NCBI RefSeq assembly: GCF_026162365.1
Contig: NZ_JAOANW010000008.1
Coordinates: 275,038-339,037, forward strand
DNA length: 64,000 nt
Direction of reading: 5' to 3'
Origin: Nitratireductor luteus
Lineage (GTDB): Bacteria; Pseudomonadota; Alphaproteobacteria; Rhizobiales; Rhizobiaceae
Shown: piece by piece, positions 44,291-54,779 of the stretch
Layout of the letters: every line of letters begins with the position of its first letter
Numbering within the stretch: position 1 is the stretch's first letter
Made by a program: the position numbers and the translations under genes
Notes under the pieces: model-generated
What the model was told of the DNA's origin: nothing
What the model saw: only the letters and a program-made list of their open reading frames with translations
The model's database searches: none

Positions 44291-45147
44291 ACTGGACGAT
44301 TGCAGGCGCACTCGCCTTCTGGGCCGGCGCCTGGGCGCTCAACGAGAGGCTTTCCCGGCTGGAGCCGCGCTCGCCCGCGGCAAAACGAGCGCTGGGCCTG
44401 CTGGTTCCGGCCATCTTCGGCATCACATTGCTGGTCGTATGGGAAGGCGCGGTTCGGGGCTTCGACATTTCGCCGGTGCTCCTGCCGCCGCCCTCGGCAA
44501 TCTGGGCGCGGCTTGTCAGCGCCGTTCCCATCCTGTGGGCCGACTTCCAGCAGACATTCCTGAAGGCTGTGCTCATAGGCTACGTGATCGGCTGCGGGTC
44601 CGGTTTCCTGGTGGCTATCGCTATTGACCGCTCTCCGTTCCTGCAGCGCGGCCTGCTGCCGCTCGGCAATTTCGTCTCTGCCCTGCCCATCATCGGCGTC
44701 GCCCCCATCATGGTCATGTGGTTCGGTTTCGATTGGCCATCCAAGGCGGCGGTCGTCATCATCATGACCTTCTTTCCCATGCTGGTGAACACGGTGCAGG
44801 GCCTGGCCTCGTCCAGCGCCATCGACAGGGATTTGATGCGGACCTATGCCGCCAGCTACGGCCAAACGCTGTTCAAGCTGCGCCTGCCGGCCGCCGCGCC
44901 CTTCATATTCAACGCGCTGAAAATCAACTCCACTCTGGCGCTGATCGGAGCTATCGTGGCGGAGTTTTTCGGCACGCCCATCACCGGCATGGGTTTCCGG
45001 ATTTCCACCGAGGTCGGACGGATGAACCTCGACATGGTTTGGGCGGAGATCGCTGTCGCCGCCCTGGCCGGCTCGCTGTTCTACGGGCTGGTCGCGCTGA
45101 CCGAGCGCGCCGTGACATTCTGGCATCCGTCCATCCGCGGGGGATAA
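44287..45147 (+). CDS. ABC importer permease 2
   Basis: Predicted 286 residues starting with GTG at 44287, which overlaps the stop of permease 1 by 4 bases. The EAA loop is in RTYAASYGQTLFKLRLPAAA and the helix PFIFNALKINSTLALIGAIV follows. Permease 1 and 2 have similar loops, so the transporter core is a heterodimer from an old duplication. A frame that begins further upstream (44188) was rejected as it lies within permease 1. Confidence 0.88.
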   Translation: MNWTIAGALAFWAGAWALNERLSRLEPRSPAAKRALGLLVPAIFGITLLVVWEGAVRGFDISPVLLPPPSAIWARLVSAVPILWADFQQTFLKAVLIGYVIGCGSGFLVAIAIDRSPFLQRGLLPLGNFVSALPIIGVAPIMVMWFGFDWPSKAAVVIIMTFFPMLVNTVQGLASSSAIDRDLMRTYAASYGQTLFKLRLPAAAPFIFNALKINSTLALIGAIVAEFFGTPITGMGFRISTEVGRMNLDMVWAEIAVAALAGSLFYGLVALTERAVTFWHPSIRGG

Positions 45148-45189
45148 CAAGGCCGCGCAAAGCGGCCCAACTTCAGAGGGAAGCAGAAA

Positions 45190-46173
45190 ATGAAACGACT
45201 GATGATGAGTTTGACGGCCGGTGCGACGGCGCTCGGCCTGTCGCAGGCAATGGCCGCCGACGACGTGACCCTGCAGCTTAAATGGGTCACCCAGGCACAG
45301 TTCGCCGGTTACTACGTTGCAGCAGACAAGGGTTTCTATGAAGAAGAAGACCTGAATGTCGAGATCAAGCCGGGCGGCCCCGATATCGCGCCCGTTCAGG
45401 TTCTGGCCGGCGGCGGCGCGGATGTGATGGTCGACTGGATGCCTTCCGCGCTGGCAGCCCGTGAAAAGGGCGTGCCGGTGGTCAACATCGCCCAGCCCTT
45501 CGCCCGCTCGGGCCTGACCATGGTGTGCCGCAAGGAGACCGGCATAGAAAAGCCGGAGGACTTCAAGGGCAAGACCCTCGGCACCTGGTTCTTCGGCAAC
45601 GAATACCCGCTCTATAGCTGGCTGTCCAAGCTCGGGCTTCCGCGCGACGGCTCAGAAAACGGCGTGACGGTGCAGAAGATCGGCTTCAACGTCGACCCGC
45701 TGCTGCAGAAGCAAGCCGACTGCATCACCGCCATGACCTACAACGAATACTGGCAGATCATCGATGCCGGTCTGACCACCGACGATCTGGTCGTCTTCAG
45801 CTATACCGAACAGGGCGTCGACACGTTGGAAGACGGCCTCTACGTTCTGGAGGACAAGCTCGACGATCCCGAGTTCGTCGACAAGATGACCCGTTTCGTC
45901 AAAGCCTCCATGAAGGGCTGGGAGTGGGCCAGGGACAATCCCGACGAAGCCGCCATGATCGTGCTCGACAACGACGCCACCGGCGCCCAGACCGAAAAGC
46001 ACCAGAAGCGCATGATGGGCGAGATCGCAAAGCTTCTGGGCGACGACGCCACGCTCGACGAAGCTGCGTACAAGCGCACGGTCGAAACCCTGCTCCAGGG
46101 CGGCTCCGATCCGGTCATCACCAAGGAGCCCGAGGGCGCCTTCACCCACGTGATAACCGAAAAGGCGATGTGA
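45190..46173 (+). CDS. ABC importer substrate-binding protein, NMT1/THI5-like
   Basis: Predicted 327-residue periplasmic protein. Signal peptide 1-22 (ending SQAMA, before ADDVTLQLKW). The NMT1/THI5 fold shows QLKWVTQAQFAGYYVAADKG, LNVEIKPGGPDIAPVQVLAG and TMVCRKETGIEKPEDFKGKT. THI5-like binding proteins bind pyrimidines such as hydroxymethylpyrimidine; in a pyrimidine-catabolic operon this one likely binds uracil, thymine or a dihydro form. Last gene of the operon; a hairpin follows. Confidence 0.9.
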   Translation: MKRLMMSLTAGATALGLSQAMAADDVTLQLKWVTQAQFAGYYVAADKGFYEEEDLNVEIKPGGPDIAPVQVLAGGGADVMVDWMPSALAAREKGVPVVNIAQPFARSGLTMVCRKETGIEKPEDFKGKTLGTWFFGNEYPLYSWLSKLGLPRDGSENGVTVQKIGFNVDPLLQKQADCITAMTYNEYWQIIDAGLTTDDLVVFSYTEQGVDTLEDGLYVLEDKLDDPEFVDKMTRFVKASMKGWEWARDNPDEAAMIVLDNDATGAQTEKHQKRMMGEIAKLLGDDATLDEAAYKRTVETLLQGGSDPVITKEPEGAFTHVITEKAM

Positions 46174-46185
46174 CCGAATGCCATC

Positions 46186-46207
46186 AGGGGGCGGGCCACC
46201 GCCCCCT
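46186..46207. terminator. Bidirectional terminator-like hairpin
   Basis: AGGGGGCGG (46186-46194) and CCGCCCCCT (46199-46207) form a perfect 9-bp stem with a GCCA loop, between the convergent ABC operon and the AraC gene. No T-run on either strand, so it may depend on Rho or simply protect 3' ends. Confidence 0.55.
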
Positions 46208-46236
46208 GCAAACCAGCCACGCCGCACCTTCGCACC

Positions 46237-47127
46237 TTACCCCGCCAGCCGTTCGCGCTCGGCGGCGCGAAACATGCCCGGCGTCTGCCCCATATGCCGC
46301 TTGAAGAAGCGGTTGAAATAGGCCGGATCCTGGAACCCAAGCGAATAGGCTATCGTCTGCACCGGCGTGGGCGTGAAAACGAGGTCGCGGCAGGCTGCCC
46401 GCAGCAGATGGCGCGCGGCCAGTTCCTGGACGCTGGACCCAGCCGCCTTGCGGCATAGGCGGTTGAGATGGGCCGGTGAAACGCCCAGCTTCTGCGCGTA
46501 GAAGGACACGGGAAGGTGCTGGCGGCAGTGGGCAGCGATCAAATCCTGCAATGTCGCAATGCGCCCCCGCACACCGACCGCGCCCGCCGGTTCGCCGCGC
46601 AAGGCGCTCTGCGCGCCGGCTCTCGCCACCCGCAACAGCACTTCCGTCACCAGCACATCGAGCAGAAGCTGCCCCCCAGCCACGGCGCGGCTTTGGAGTT
46701 CCCCATGGATCGCCTCCACCAGCGACGCCGCTCTTCGCCCCTCATCGGTTTCGATCGTAAGGACTCGGCTGGCAGACAGGTAATCGGCCATGGCGGCATC
46801 GGCGGCCATCACCGGCTTGAGCCGGTCGGCCACCCCTGTGACGACAAAGCCGTCGGCGTTTTGCGAGAAGCGGAAACCATGCGCCCGGCCCGGTGCAATG
46901 TACAGGATCGACGGTGCCTGGAAGGCCTCCGCTTCGCCGCCCCTCCCCAGGAGCTCGCCCTCGCCCGCCTGCACCAGGAAGAGCTGGAAAAGCCCCTCGT
47001 GCCGATGCAGCGCGATCTCCCAATTGTGCAGGCGGCTGCGAGCAGGCAGTGTTTCACTATGCAGCCAGAAATCCTGCCCTTCCCCTGTCCTCGGCTCATA
47101 AAGCCGGAAATTCGGCACTTCTTTCAT
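46237..47127 (-). CDS. pobR: AraC-family regulator, probable PobR activator of pobA
   Basis: Predicted 296 residues. The N-terminal cupin-like sensor has NWEIALHRHEGLFQLFLVQA and the C-terminal AraC domain has two helix-turn-helices (YAQKLGVSPAHLNRLCRKAA and VQTIAYSLGFQDPAYFNRFF). The divergent neighbour is pobA, which matches rhizobial AraC-type PobR that responds to 4-hydroxybenzoate. Start at 47127 (MKEVPNFRLYEP) fits the domain boundary; ATGs at 47145 and 47184 are possible. The 122-base gap to pobA would carry the operator. Confidence 0.85.
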   Translation of the reverse strand: MKEVPNFRLYEPRTGEGQDFWLHSETLPARSRLHNWEIALHRHEGLFQLFLVQAGEGELLGRGGEAEAFQAPSILYIAPGRAHGFRFSQNADGFVVTGVADRLKPVMAADAAMADYLSASRVLTIETDEGRRAASLVEAIHGELQSRAVAGGQLLLDVLVTEVLLRVARAGAQSALRGEPAGAVGVRGRIATLQDLIAAHCRQHLPVSFYAQKLGVSPAHLNRLCRKAAGSSVQELAARHLLRAACRDLVFTPTPVQTIAYSLGFQDPAYFNRFFKRHMGQTPGMFRAAERERLAG

Positions 47128-47150
47128 ATGCTTTCCGCCGTCCATAATGA

Positions 47151-48422
<1,272 letters not shown>

Positions 48423-48441
48423 TAAGAACGCCGGAGGAGAA

Positions 48442-48852
48442 ATGACGAACGACAAGCCATCACGGCACAGCCCCTCACGACACAGCGAAGGCATGGCCAC
48501 ACGCCGCGCCGTCCTGGGCGACGAATGGGTAGATCGCGCCGAAGCCAACAAGACCGCTTTCGATGAACCCTTTCAGAATCTTATCACCGAGGCCGCCTGG
48601 GGGCATCTGTGGTCGCGGCCGCATTGGACGAAGCGCGAGCGCTCGATGGTCACCATCGCGCTCCTGGCCGCGCTTGGCCATCATGAGGAACTGGAGATGC
48701 ATCTGCGCGCCACGGCCAACACGGGCGCGAGCGAGGACGACATATGTGAGGCACTGATGCATGTGGCGATCTACGCCGGCGTGCCGGCGGCCAACCATGC
48801 CATCAAGATCGCCAAGCGCGTGCTCAAGGAAATGCGGGAGGAACAAAGTTGA
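48442..48852 (+). CDS. pcaC: 4-Carboxymuconolactone decarboxylase PcaC
   Basis: Predicted 136 residues. The AhpD-like fold shows [20 protein letters not shown] (PcaC-typical), [20 protein letters not shown] and [15 protein letters not shown]. It decarboxylates 4-carboxymuconolactone to the beta-ketoadipate enol-lactone. Start 48442 follows GGAGGAGAA. It overlaps pcaH (TTGA). Confidence 0.93.
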   Translation: MTNDKPSRHSPSRHSEGMATRRAVLGDEWVDRAEANKTAFDEPFQNLITEAAWGHLWSRPHWTKRERSMVTIALLAALGHHEELEMHLRATANTGASEDDICEALMHVAIYAGVPAANHAIKIAKRVLKEMREEQS

Positions 48853-49604
48853 AGACCATACCCCAAAGCAATCAGGCTCCCGAAACGGGCACCTTTTTCA
48901 CGCGCGACCGCAACTGGCATCCCCCGGCCTTTGCGCCGGGCTACAAATCCACCGTCTTCCGCGCGCCGCAAAAACCGCTGATCGCCTTTCCCAACACGCT
49001 GTCGGAAACGACAGGCCCCGCCTTCGGCCATGACATGCTGGGCCTCCTCGACCACGATCTGATCCACAATTTCGCGCGCGCCGGCGAAAGCGCCATCGGC
49101 GAGCGCATCATCGTGCACGGCAAGGTGCTGGACGAGCGCGGCAAGCCTGTGCCGAACGCGCTGGTCGAGATATGGCAGGCCAATGCCGGCGGGCGATACC
49201 GCCACAAGAAGGAAGGCTATATCGCGCCCCTCGATCCAAATTTCGGCGGCTGCGGTCGTGTCATCACCGATGCCGACGGCCACTATGCATTCCGCACCAT
49301 AAGGCCCGGCCCCTATCCCTGGCCGAACGGTCCCAACGACTGGCGGCCCGCCCACATCCACCTTTCCATATTCGGCACCGGCTTCGTCCAGCGCCTGATA
49401 ACCCAGCTCTATTTCGAGGGCGATCCTTTGATCCCGCGCTGCCCGATCCTCAACACGATCGCCGACGAAAAGGCCGTCGCGCAGCTCGTGGCCCATCTCG
49501 ACATGGACAATTCCGAGCCGATGGATTCGCTGGCCTACCGCTTCGATATCGTGCTGCGCGGCCGCCGCTCCACCCCCTTTGAAAACCGCATGGAGGGCAA
49601 CTGA
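48849..49604 (+). CDS. pcaH: Protocatechuate 3,4-dioxygenase beta subunit PcaH
   Basis: Predicted 251 residues, the iron-carrying subunit of intradiol dioxygenase. The N terminus [18 protein letters not shown] is typical. Iron ligands are the Tyr in [11 protein letters not shown], the Tyr in [13 protein letters not shown] and the two His in [11 protein letters not shown]. The start is a TTG (48849) overlapping the pcaC stop, with GGAGGA upstream. It pairs with PcaG, whose ATG overlaps the PcaH stop. Confidence 0.96.
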   Translation: MKTIPQSNQAPETGTFFTRDRNWHPPAFAPGYKSTVFRAPQKPLIAFPNTLSETTGPAFGHDMLGLLDHDLIHNFARAGESAIGERIIVHGKVLDERGKPVPNALVEIWQANAGGRYRHKKEGYIAPLDPNFGGCGRVITDADGHYAFRTIRPGPYPWPNGPNDWRPAHIHLSIFGTGFVQRLITQLYFEGDPLIPRCPILNTIADEKAVAQLVAHLDMDNSEPMDSLAYRFDIVLRGRRSTPFENRMEGN

Positions 49605-50200
49605 TGCTGAAGGAAACACCGTCCCAGACCGCCGGTCCCTATGTGCATATCGGCCTGACGCCCAATTTCGCCGAGATCACGGGCATCTTCCCCGAAGACG
49701 CGGGCAAGACCCTCGTGAACGACAAGACGCCGGGCGAGCGCATCGTCATCGAGGGTCGCATCATCGACGGCCAGGGCGGCGTAATCAAGGATGCCGTTGT
49801 GGAGATTTGGCAGGCCGACCATTTGGGGCTCTACAATTCACCTTACGAGCCGCGCGGCCATGCCGATTCGAATTTCACGGGCTGGGGTCGCTGCGCGACC
49901 GATATGCAAACCGGTGAATACCGGTTCGAAACGATCAAGCCCGGCCGCGTGCCTTTCGCCGATGGCCGCATTCAGGCGCCACATGCAAACCTCTGGATCG
50001 TCGCACGCGGCATCAATATAGGCCTGCAGACGCGGCTTTACTTCTCCGACGAGGCCGAAGCCAACGCGGAAGACCCGGTCCTGTCCCGCATCGAGCACAG
50101 GGCCCGCGCCGACACGCTGATCGCCCGGAGAGCCGGCGATGCCTACACTTTCGACATCTACCTGCAAGGTGAGAACGAAACGGTGTTTTTCGACATCTGA
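49604..50200 (+). CDS. pcaG: Protocatechuate 3,4-dioxygenase alpha subunit PcaG
   Basis: Predicted 198 residues with the intradiol-dioxygenase fold but lacking the iron ligands. Typical are LKETPSQTAGPYVHIGLTPN and VVEIWQADHLGLYNSPYEPR. It forms the alpha-beta dimer with PcaH, together opening protocatechuate to 3-carboxymuconate. ATG overlaps the pcaH stop by one base. Confidence 0.95.
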   Translation: MLKETPSQTAGPYVHIGLTPNFAEITGIFPEDAGKTLVNDKTPGERIVIEGRIIDGQGGVIKDAVVEIWQADHLGLYNSPYEPRGHADSNFTGWGRCATDMQTGEYRFETIKPGRVPFADGRIQAPHANLWIVARGINIGLQTRLYFSDEAEANAEDPVLSRIEHRARADTLIARRAGDAYTFDIYLQGENETVFFDI

Positions 50201-50245
50201 TCGTGCGAACATGCCGATGAATGCTTTGCAGGAATCCCGGTATCC

Positions 50246-51310
50246 ATGAGCGCCTCGCCCTTCGACCATCCTTTTCTCGGCGGCCTCCTGGGCGGCTCGT
50301 CCACCGGGCCGCTCTTCACTGCCGAGGAAGACATCGCCGCGATGTTGCGCTTCGAGGCTGCCCTGGCGAAAGCTGAAGCGGCCGAGGGGCTGATCCCTCT
50401 GAAGGCAGCCGACGCCATCAAGCGGGCGACGGTGGAGTATGTTCCCGACCTGGAAAAGCTGCGCACCGGTACCGGACGGGACGGGGTGGTCGTCCCGGCC
50501 CTCCTCGAGGGCCTGCGTAACCTGCTGCCGGCCGACCAGCGTCCGCACCTTCACTACGGCGCGACGAGCCAGGACGCCATCGACACCAGCCTGGCCTTGA
50601 GGCTCAAGAAAGCCTGTGACCATCTCGTCTACGGTATCAACGAACTCGTTGGTCGGCTCGCCGCTCTGGAGACGCGCGACGGCGCGGTAGAGGTGATGGC
50701 GCATACGAGGATGCAGGCTGCCATCCCCGTTCCCGCCGCGCGCAAGATTCACTCCTGGCGCGACCCGCTCGAGCGCCACCGTGCCCGCCTCGAAAGGCTG
50801 CGACCGGAGATCGAAATCCTGCATCTGGGCGGCGCCGCCGGCACGCGCGACAAACTCGGGGGCAAGGGGCCGGCGGTCGCCGCCCGGATGGCCAAGGCCC
50901 TCGACCTCAATCTCGTTCCCCATGCGCGGCATTCCGAGCGCGACGGCATCGCCGAATTCGCCGCCCTTTTGTCACTTGTAACCGGAAGCCTCGGAAAGTT
51001 CGGGCAGGACGTTGCGCTCATGGCGCAAACCGAGATGGCGGAAATCAGCCTCACCACCGGCGGCGGCTCGTCCGCCATGCCGCACAAGAAAAACCCGGTC
51101 CAGGCCGAGATACTCGTCTCGCTCGCTCGCTTCAACGCGACGCTCCTGCCCGGGATGCACCATGGGCTCGTTCACGAGAACGAACGCTCCGGCGCCGCCT
51201 GGACGCTGGAATGGATGCTGCTGCCGCAAATGGTGATGGCCACGGACGCCGCTTTGCGAGCAGGTACCGAGCTTGCCTCCAGCATCACCTTTGCAGCACG
51301 GAAGCAGTGA
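50246..51310 (+). CDS. pcaB: 3-Carboxy-cis,cis-muconate cycloisomerase PcaB
   Basis: Predicted 354 residues of the fumarase/aspartase superfamily. The signature SSAMPHKKNPVQAE is in TGGGSSAMPHKKNP, preceded by HYGATSQDAIDTSLAL and MAHTRMQAAIPV. It is shorter than pseudomonad PcaB (about 450) but equal to rhizobial forms. It makes 4-carboxymuconolactone, the PcaC substrate. It ends 3 bases before the convergent paaZ end. Confidence 0.92.
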   Translation: MSASPFDHPFLGGLLGGSSTGPLFTAEEDIAAMLRFEAALAKAEAAEGLIPLKAADAIKRATVEYVPDLEKLRTGTGRDGVVVPALLEGLRNLLPADQRPHLHYGATSQDAIDTSLALRLKKACDHLVYGINELVGRLAALETRDGAVEVMAHTRMQAAIPVPAARKIHSWRDPLERHRARLERLRPEIEILHLGGAAGTRDKLGGKGPAVAARMAKALDLNLVPHARHSERDGIAEFAALLSLVTGSLGKFGQDVALMAQTEMAEISLTTGGGSSAMPHKKNPVQAEILVSLARFNATLLPGMHHGLVHENERSGAAWTLEWMLLPQMVMATDAALRAGTELASSITFAARKQ

Positions 51311-51313
51311 TGA

Positions 51314-53341
51314 TCACATCGCATTCATCGTCAGCAGTTCGTAGGCCGCCACCTGATCGCCCTCCTGGTCGTAGACGCCCACGTCCCAGCGCACTTCGCC
51401 ATATTCCTCGTTGCGGCGCGTCTTCTGCTTGACCGTCAGGCGGACCTTCAGGCTCGCGCCCGGCTCCACAGGCTTCAGGAAGCGCAGATTGTCCAGCCCG
51501 TAATTGGCCAGCACCGGCCCCGGCGCAGGATCGACGAACATGCCGGCGGCAAAGGACAGGATCAGATAGCCGTGCGCCACGCGCCCAGGGAAAAACGGGT
51601 TGGCGGCAGCGGCTTCCTCGTCCATATGGGCGTAGAAATTGTCGCCGGTGAAAGCGGCAAAGTGCTCGATGTCCTCGAGCGTGACCGGGCGCGGGCCGGC
51701 CCACAGGGTGCGGCCGGGCTCCAGTTCCCCGAAGCGGAGGCGGAAGGGATGCGGTTCTTCCTCTGCCGTTGAAGCGCCCGCGACATAGCGCCCCGTCACA
51801 CCCGCGATGATATCCGGGCTGCCCTGGATCGCCGTGCGCTGCATATAGTGCATCACGCCGCGAATGCCGCCCATTTCCTCGCCGCCGCCGGCCCGTCCCG
51901 GCCCGCCATGCACGAGATGGGGAAGCGGAGAGCCGTGGCCCGTCGCTTCCTTGCCCGTGTCGCGATTGGCGAAATAGAGCCTGCCATGGAACGCGCCCGA
52001 GCCGAGCACGACCTGCCGCGCCACCTGCGGGTCATGGGTAAAGACCGAGGCCACCAGCGAGCCCTCCCCGCGATTGGCCAGCGCCAATGCATGGTCGAGG
52101 TCGCGATAAGGCATGATCGTCGATACCGGACCGAAGGCTTCGACCGAATGCAGCCGGCTTGCGCCGTCCGGATCGTCGCAAGCAAAGAGCATGGGAGGCA
52201 CGAAGGCGCCGGCCTGCGCATCCGCTCCATGCGCCTTAAAGCTGCGGACATCGCCGAAGACGCGCCGGGCCTCGGACGACAAGAGCTCGACCTTCTCCAG
52301 CACATCCGTTCTTTGCGCCAGGCTCGCCAGCGCTCCCATCCGCGTCTCGGCCAGCCGCGGATCGCCGACGACGGTCTTTTCCAGCTTCGCGAACAAGGCG
52401 TCGACCGTCGCCTCATGCCAGTCCGCAGGCACCAGGATACGGCGGATGGCGGTGCATTTCTGCCCCGCCTTGGCGGTGATTTCGCGGTGAACCTCGCGAA
52501 TGAACGCATCGAATTCCGGCGAGCCCGGCTCCGCGTCCGGTCCCAGGATCGAAGCATTGAGCGAATCCTGCTCGGCAATGAAGCGCACGGAATGGGCAAG
52601 GATGTTGGTGTTCGACCGCAGCATGGACGCCGTCGATGCCGAGCCGGTGAACGACACCACGTCCTGCCCGCCGAGCCTGTCGAGCAGATCGCCGGTCGAG
52701 CCGGCAATGAACTGCACCGAGCCTTCCGGCAGCAATCCGGATTCCACGATCATCCGGAAACAGGCTTCTGCCAGGAAGGCGGTCGCCGAGGCCGGTTTTA
52801 TGATGCTGGGCACGCCGGCGAGGAATGTCGGCGCAAGCTTTTCGAGCATGCCCCATACCGGGAAGTTGAACGCATTGATGTGCACGGCCACGCCCCGCAG
52901 CGGCGTCGCCACATGCTGGCCGATAAAACCGCCGGAGCGCGAAAGCGGCTCGACCGCCCCATCCACGAATATCCGGTCGTCCGGCAGTTCACGCCGGCCC
53001 TTGGAGGAGAAGACGAACAGCGTGCCGATGCCGCCATCGATGTCGATCAGCGAATCGGCCTTGGTCGCGCCAGTGTCGTAAGACAGCTCGTACAGCGCCT
53101 CGCGCCGCTCGTTGAGATACTGGGCCAGCGCCTTGAGAATATGCGCGCGGTCGTGGAAGGTCATCGCCCTCAGCGCCGGCCCGCCCACATTGCGGGCGTG
53201 ATCGCCCATGGCCGCATAGTCGAGCCGCCCGCCGATCCTGGCGACCACACGGCCATCGACTGCGCTTTTCAGATCGCTCGTATCGCCGGAAGGCGCAATC
53301 CATTCGTCGCGCGCGAAGCTGTTCAAAGGGATAATGGACAC
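51314..53341 (-). CDS. paaZ: PaaZ: oxepin-CoA hydrolase / 3-oxo-5,6-dehydrosuberyl-CoA semialdehyde dehydrogenase
   Basis: Predicted 675-residue fusion. Residues about 1-520 are an aldehyde dehydrogenase (LRGVAVHINAFNFPVWGMLE, VSFTGSASTASML, catalytic Cys in AGQKCTAIRR). Residues about 535-675 are a MaoC-like hotdog hydratase (AFTGDNFYAHMDEEAAAANP, GRVAHGYLILSFAAG). The hydratase opens the oxepin ring and the dehydrogenase oxidises the resulting aldehyde. Full length for PaaZ (about 680). It is 31 bases downstream of the P450 gene and shares its direction. Confidence 0.96.
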   Translation of the reverse strand: MSIIPLNSFARDEWIAPSGDTSDLKSAVDGRVVARIGGRLDYAAMGDHARNVGGPALRAMTFHDRAHILKALAQYLNERREALYELSYDTGATKADSLIDIDGGIGTLFVFSSKGRRELPDDRIFVDGAVEPLSRSGGFIGQHVATPLRGVAVHINAFNFPVWGMLEKLAPTFLAGVPSIIKPASATAFLAEACFRMIVESGLLPEGSVQFIAGSTGDLLDRLGGQDVVSFTGSASTASMLRSNTNILAHSVRFIAEQDSLNASILGPDAEPGSPEFDAFIREVHREITAKAGQKCTAIRRILVPADWHEATVDALFAKLEKTVVGDPRLAETRMGALASLAQRTDVLEKVELLSSEARRVFGDVRSFKAHGADAQAGAFVPPMLFACDDPDGASRLHSVEAFGPVSTIMPYRDLDHALALANRGEGSLVASVFTHDPQVARQVVLGSGAFHGRLYFANRDTGKEATGHGSPLPHLVHGGPGRAGGGEEMGGIRGVMHYMQRTAIQGSPDIIAGVTGRYVAGASTAEEEPHPFRLRFGELEPGRTLWAGPRPVTLEDIEHFAAFTGDNFYAHMDEEAAAANPFFPGRVAHGYLILSFAAGMFVDPAPGPVLANYGLDNLRFLKPVEPGASLKVRLTVKQKTRRNEEYGEVRWDVGVYDQEGDQVAAYELLTMNAM

Positions 53342-53372
53342 GTCGAATTCCTTTCAAGAAATCTGAACGGCG

Positions 53373-54611
53373 CTACGCCACCCGCGCCGGAAGATGAGCG
53401 AAGCCCCGGAAGCGCACCCGCCCCGTGCGTTTCGGCGCGCCTGTCAGCCGATAGTTCGGGAACCGTTCCAGAAAGCGCGAGATGCCGATGCGCCCCTCCA
53501 TCCGCGCCAGTGAAAAGCCGGCGCACAGATGAGGACCACCGGCGAATGCCAGGTGCTTGTTCGGTTTGCGCCCGATATCCAGGCGGTCGGGGTCTTCGAA
53601 CTGCCGGGGGTCGCGGTTCGCCGCGCCGATGCACAAATGGATCGGCGTGCCGGGCTCGATCATCTGCCCATGGAACTCGACCGGTTCCACCGCCATCCGG
53701 TTGCCGAGCTGGTTGGGGCTCTGGAAGCGCAGGAACTCATCGACCGCGCTGTTGATAAGCTCCGGCTCTGCCTCCAGCCGCCGCTTTTCCTCCGGCCAGT
53801 CCAGAAGGGCATTGAGGCCATTACCTATAAGGTTGGTGGTGGTCTCGTGTCCGGCGTTGAGGATGAAGATGCAGTTTTGCAGCAGTTCCACCTCGCTCAA
53901 CCCCTCCCCCTCATTGCCGCTGATGAGCCGCGTCAGAACATCGGTCGCCGGATCGCCTGGATTGCGACGCCGGTCGTCGGCGATGCCCTTCAGGAATGCC
54001 TTGAACTCCGTCACGGAGATGTTGCCGCGCTGGTGCTGCTCCTCGGTCAACACAGGTTCCAGCGCTCCCAGAATGGCCAGCGACCAATCGCGCAGCGGCC
54101 CGCGTTCCTCATGCGGTATGGCGAACATGTTGCCGATTACCTCGACCGGTATGGCCGCGGCGAAATCCTCGATCAGATCGACCTCGCCCTTGTCTTCCAT
54201 CCGGTCTAGAAGATCGTCGACAAGCGCTACCAGACCCGGCTCCAGCGCGGCAAGCGCGCGCGGCGTCAGCGCCCCCATCATGATCTTGCGCACGCGGGTA
54301 TGCAGCGGCGGATCGTTGAAGACGAGGCTCGTCGTGTGATGTTCGTAAAGCGGCGTATCGCCGAACTTCGGCAGGAACTCCTTCTTCTTGTCGGACGAGA
54401 AGGTCTTGGTGTCGCGGTAGATGCGGTCCAGGTCCTCGTGGCGCGAAAGCATTACCGAGCCATCGCCGAAGCGCTTCACCGGGGCGTGTTCCAGCAAGGC
54501 GTGATACCAGGGAAACGGGTCGTCCACGAAACCGGCCGGCAGCCGCGTCAGTTCGAAGCCTTCTGCCATCGCCGCGCTGTACCGCGCGGCGTTTTCAGCC
54601 ATCTGAGCCAT
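53373..54611 (-). CDS. Cytochrome P450 (class I-type, unknown substrate)
   Basis: Predicted 412 residues, soluble bacterial CYP. The I-helix oxygen motif is LNAGHETTTN; ExxR is EFLRF; the heme loop is FAGGPHLCAGFSLAR with the Cys near residue 360. The N-terminal part is hydrophilic with no membrane anchor. It precedes paaZ by 31 bases and its upstream region holds a PaaR-like dyad shared with the divergent paaI-paaK operon, so it belongs to the phenylacetate regulon. No ferredoxin gene is adjacent; PaaE or a distant ferredoxin would have to serve it (inference). A P450 is not part of the known Paa pathway. Confidence 0.9.
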   Translation of the reverse strand: MAQMAENAARYSAAMAEGFELTRLPAGFVDDPFPWYHALLEHAPVKRFGDGSVMLSRHEDLDRIYRDTKTFSSDKKKEFLPKFGDTPLYEHHTTSLVFNDPPLHTRVRKIMMGALTPRALAALEPGLVALVDDLLDRMEDKGEVDLIEDFAAAIPVEVIGNMFAIPHEERGPLRDWSLAILGALEPVLTEEQHQRGNISVTEFKAFLKGIADDRRRNPGDPATDVLTRLISGNEGEGLSEVELLQNCIFILNAGHETTTNLIGNGLNALLDWPEEKRRLEAEPELINSAVDEFLRFQSPNQLGNRMAVEPVEFHGQMIEPGTPIHLCIGAANRDPRQFEDPDRLDIGRKPNKHLAFAGGPHLCAGFSLARMEGRIGISRFLERFPNYRLTGAPKRTGRVRFRGFAHLPARVA

Positions 54612-54721
54612 TCTTTTCCTCCCGGGCAGCTATTTCCTTTGGAAATGGCTGCCCCATCCAAGCAAGAGTTCGAACAAAGTTCGAGCGGGTGTGCCCGCGC
54701 CCAACATTCAAAGCATTATTG

Positions 54722-54735
54722 ACCGACCGGCCGGT
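54722..54735. promoter_or_regulatory. PaaR-type operator between the P450 and paaI
   Basis: ACCGACCGGCCGGT (54722-54735) pairs at 6 of 7 positions. It is embedded in TTGACCGACCGGCCGGTTTA (54719-54738). TetR-family PaaR proteins recognise ACCGACCGGTCGGT-like dyads, and a paaR gene lies in the adjacent operon. It lies 110 bases from the P450 start and 44 from the paaI start, so it could repress both. Confidence 0.65.
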
Positions 54736-54779
54736 TTATGCAACTCTTTCCACACACCAGTCGCTTGGGAGAAGCGTAG

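Noticed and set aside
51848..53755. 635-codon open frame on the plus strand
   Set aside because: Antisense to paaZ and part of the P450, with arginine/histidine-rich low-complexity sequence and no motif.
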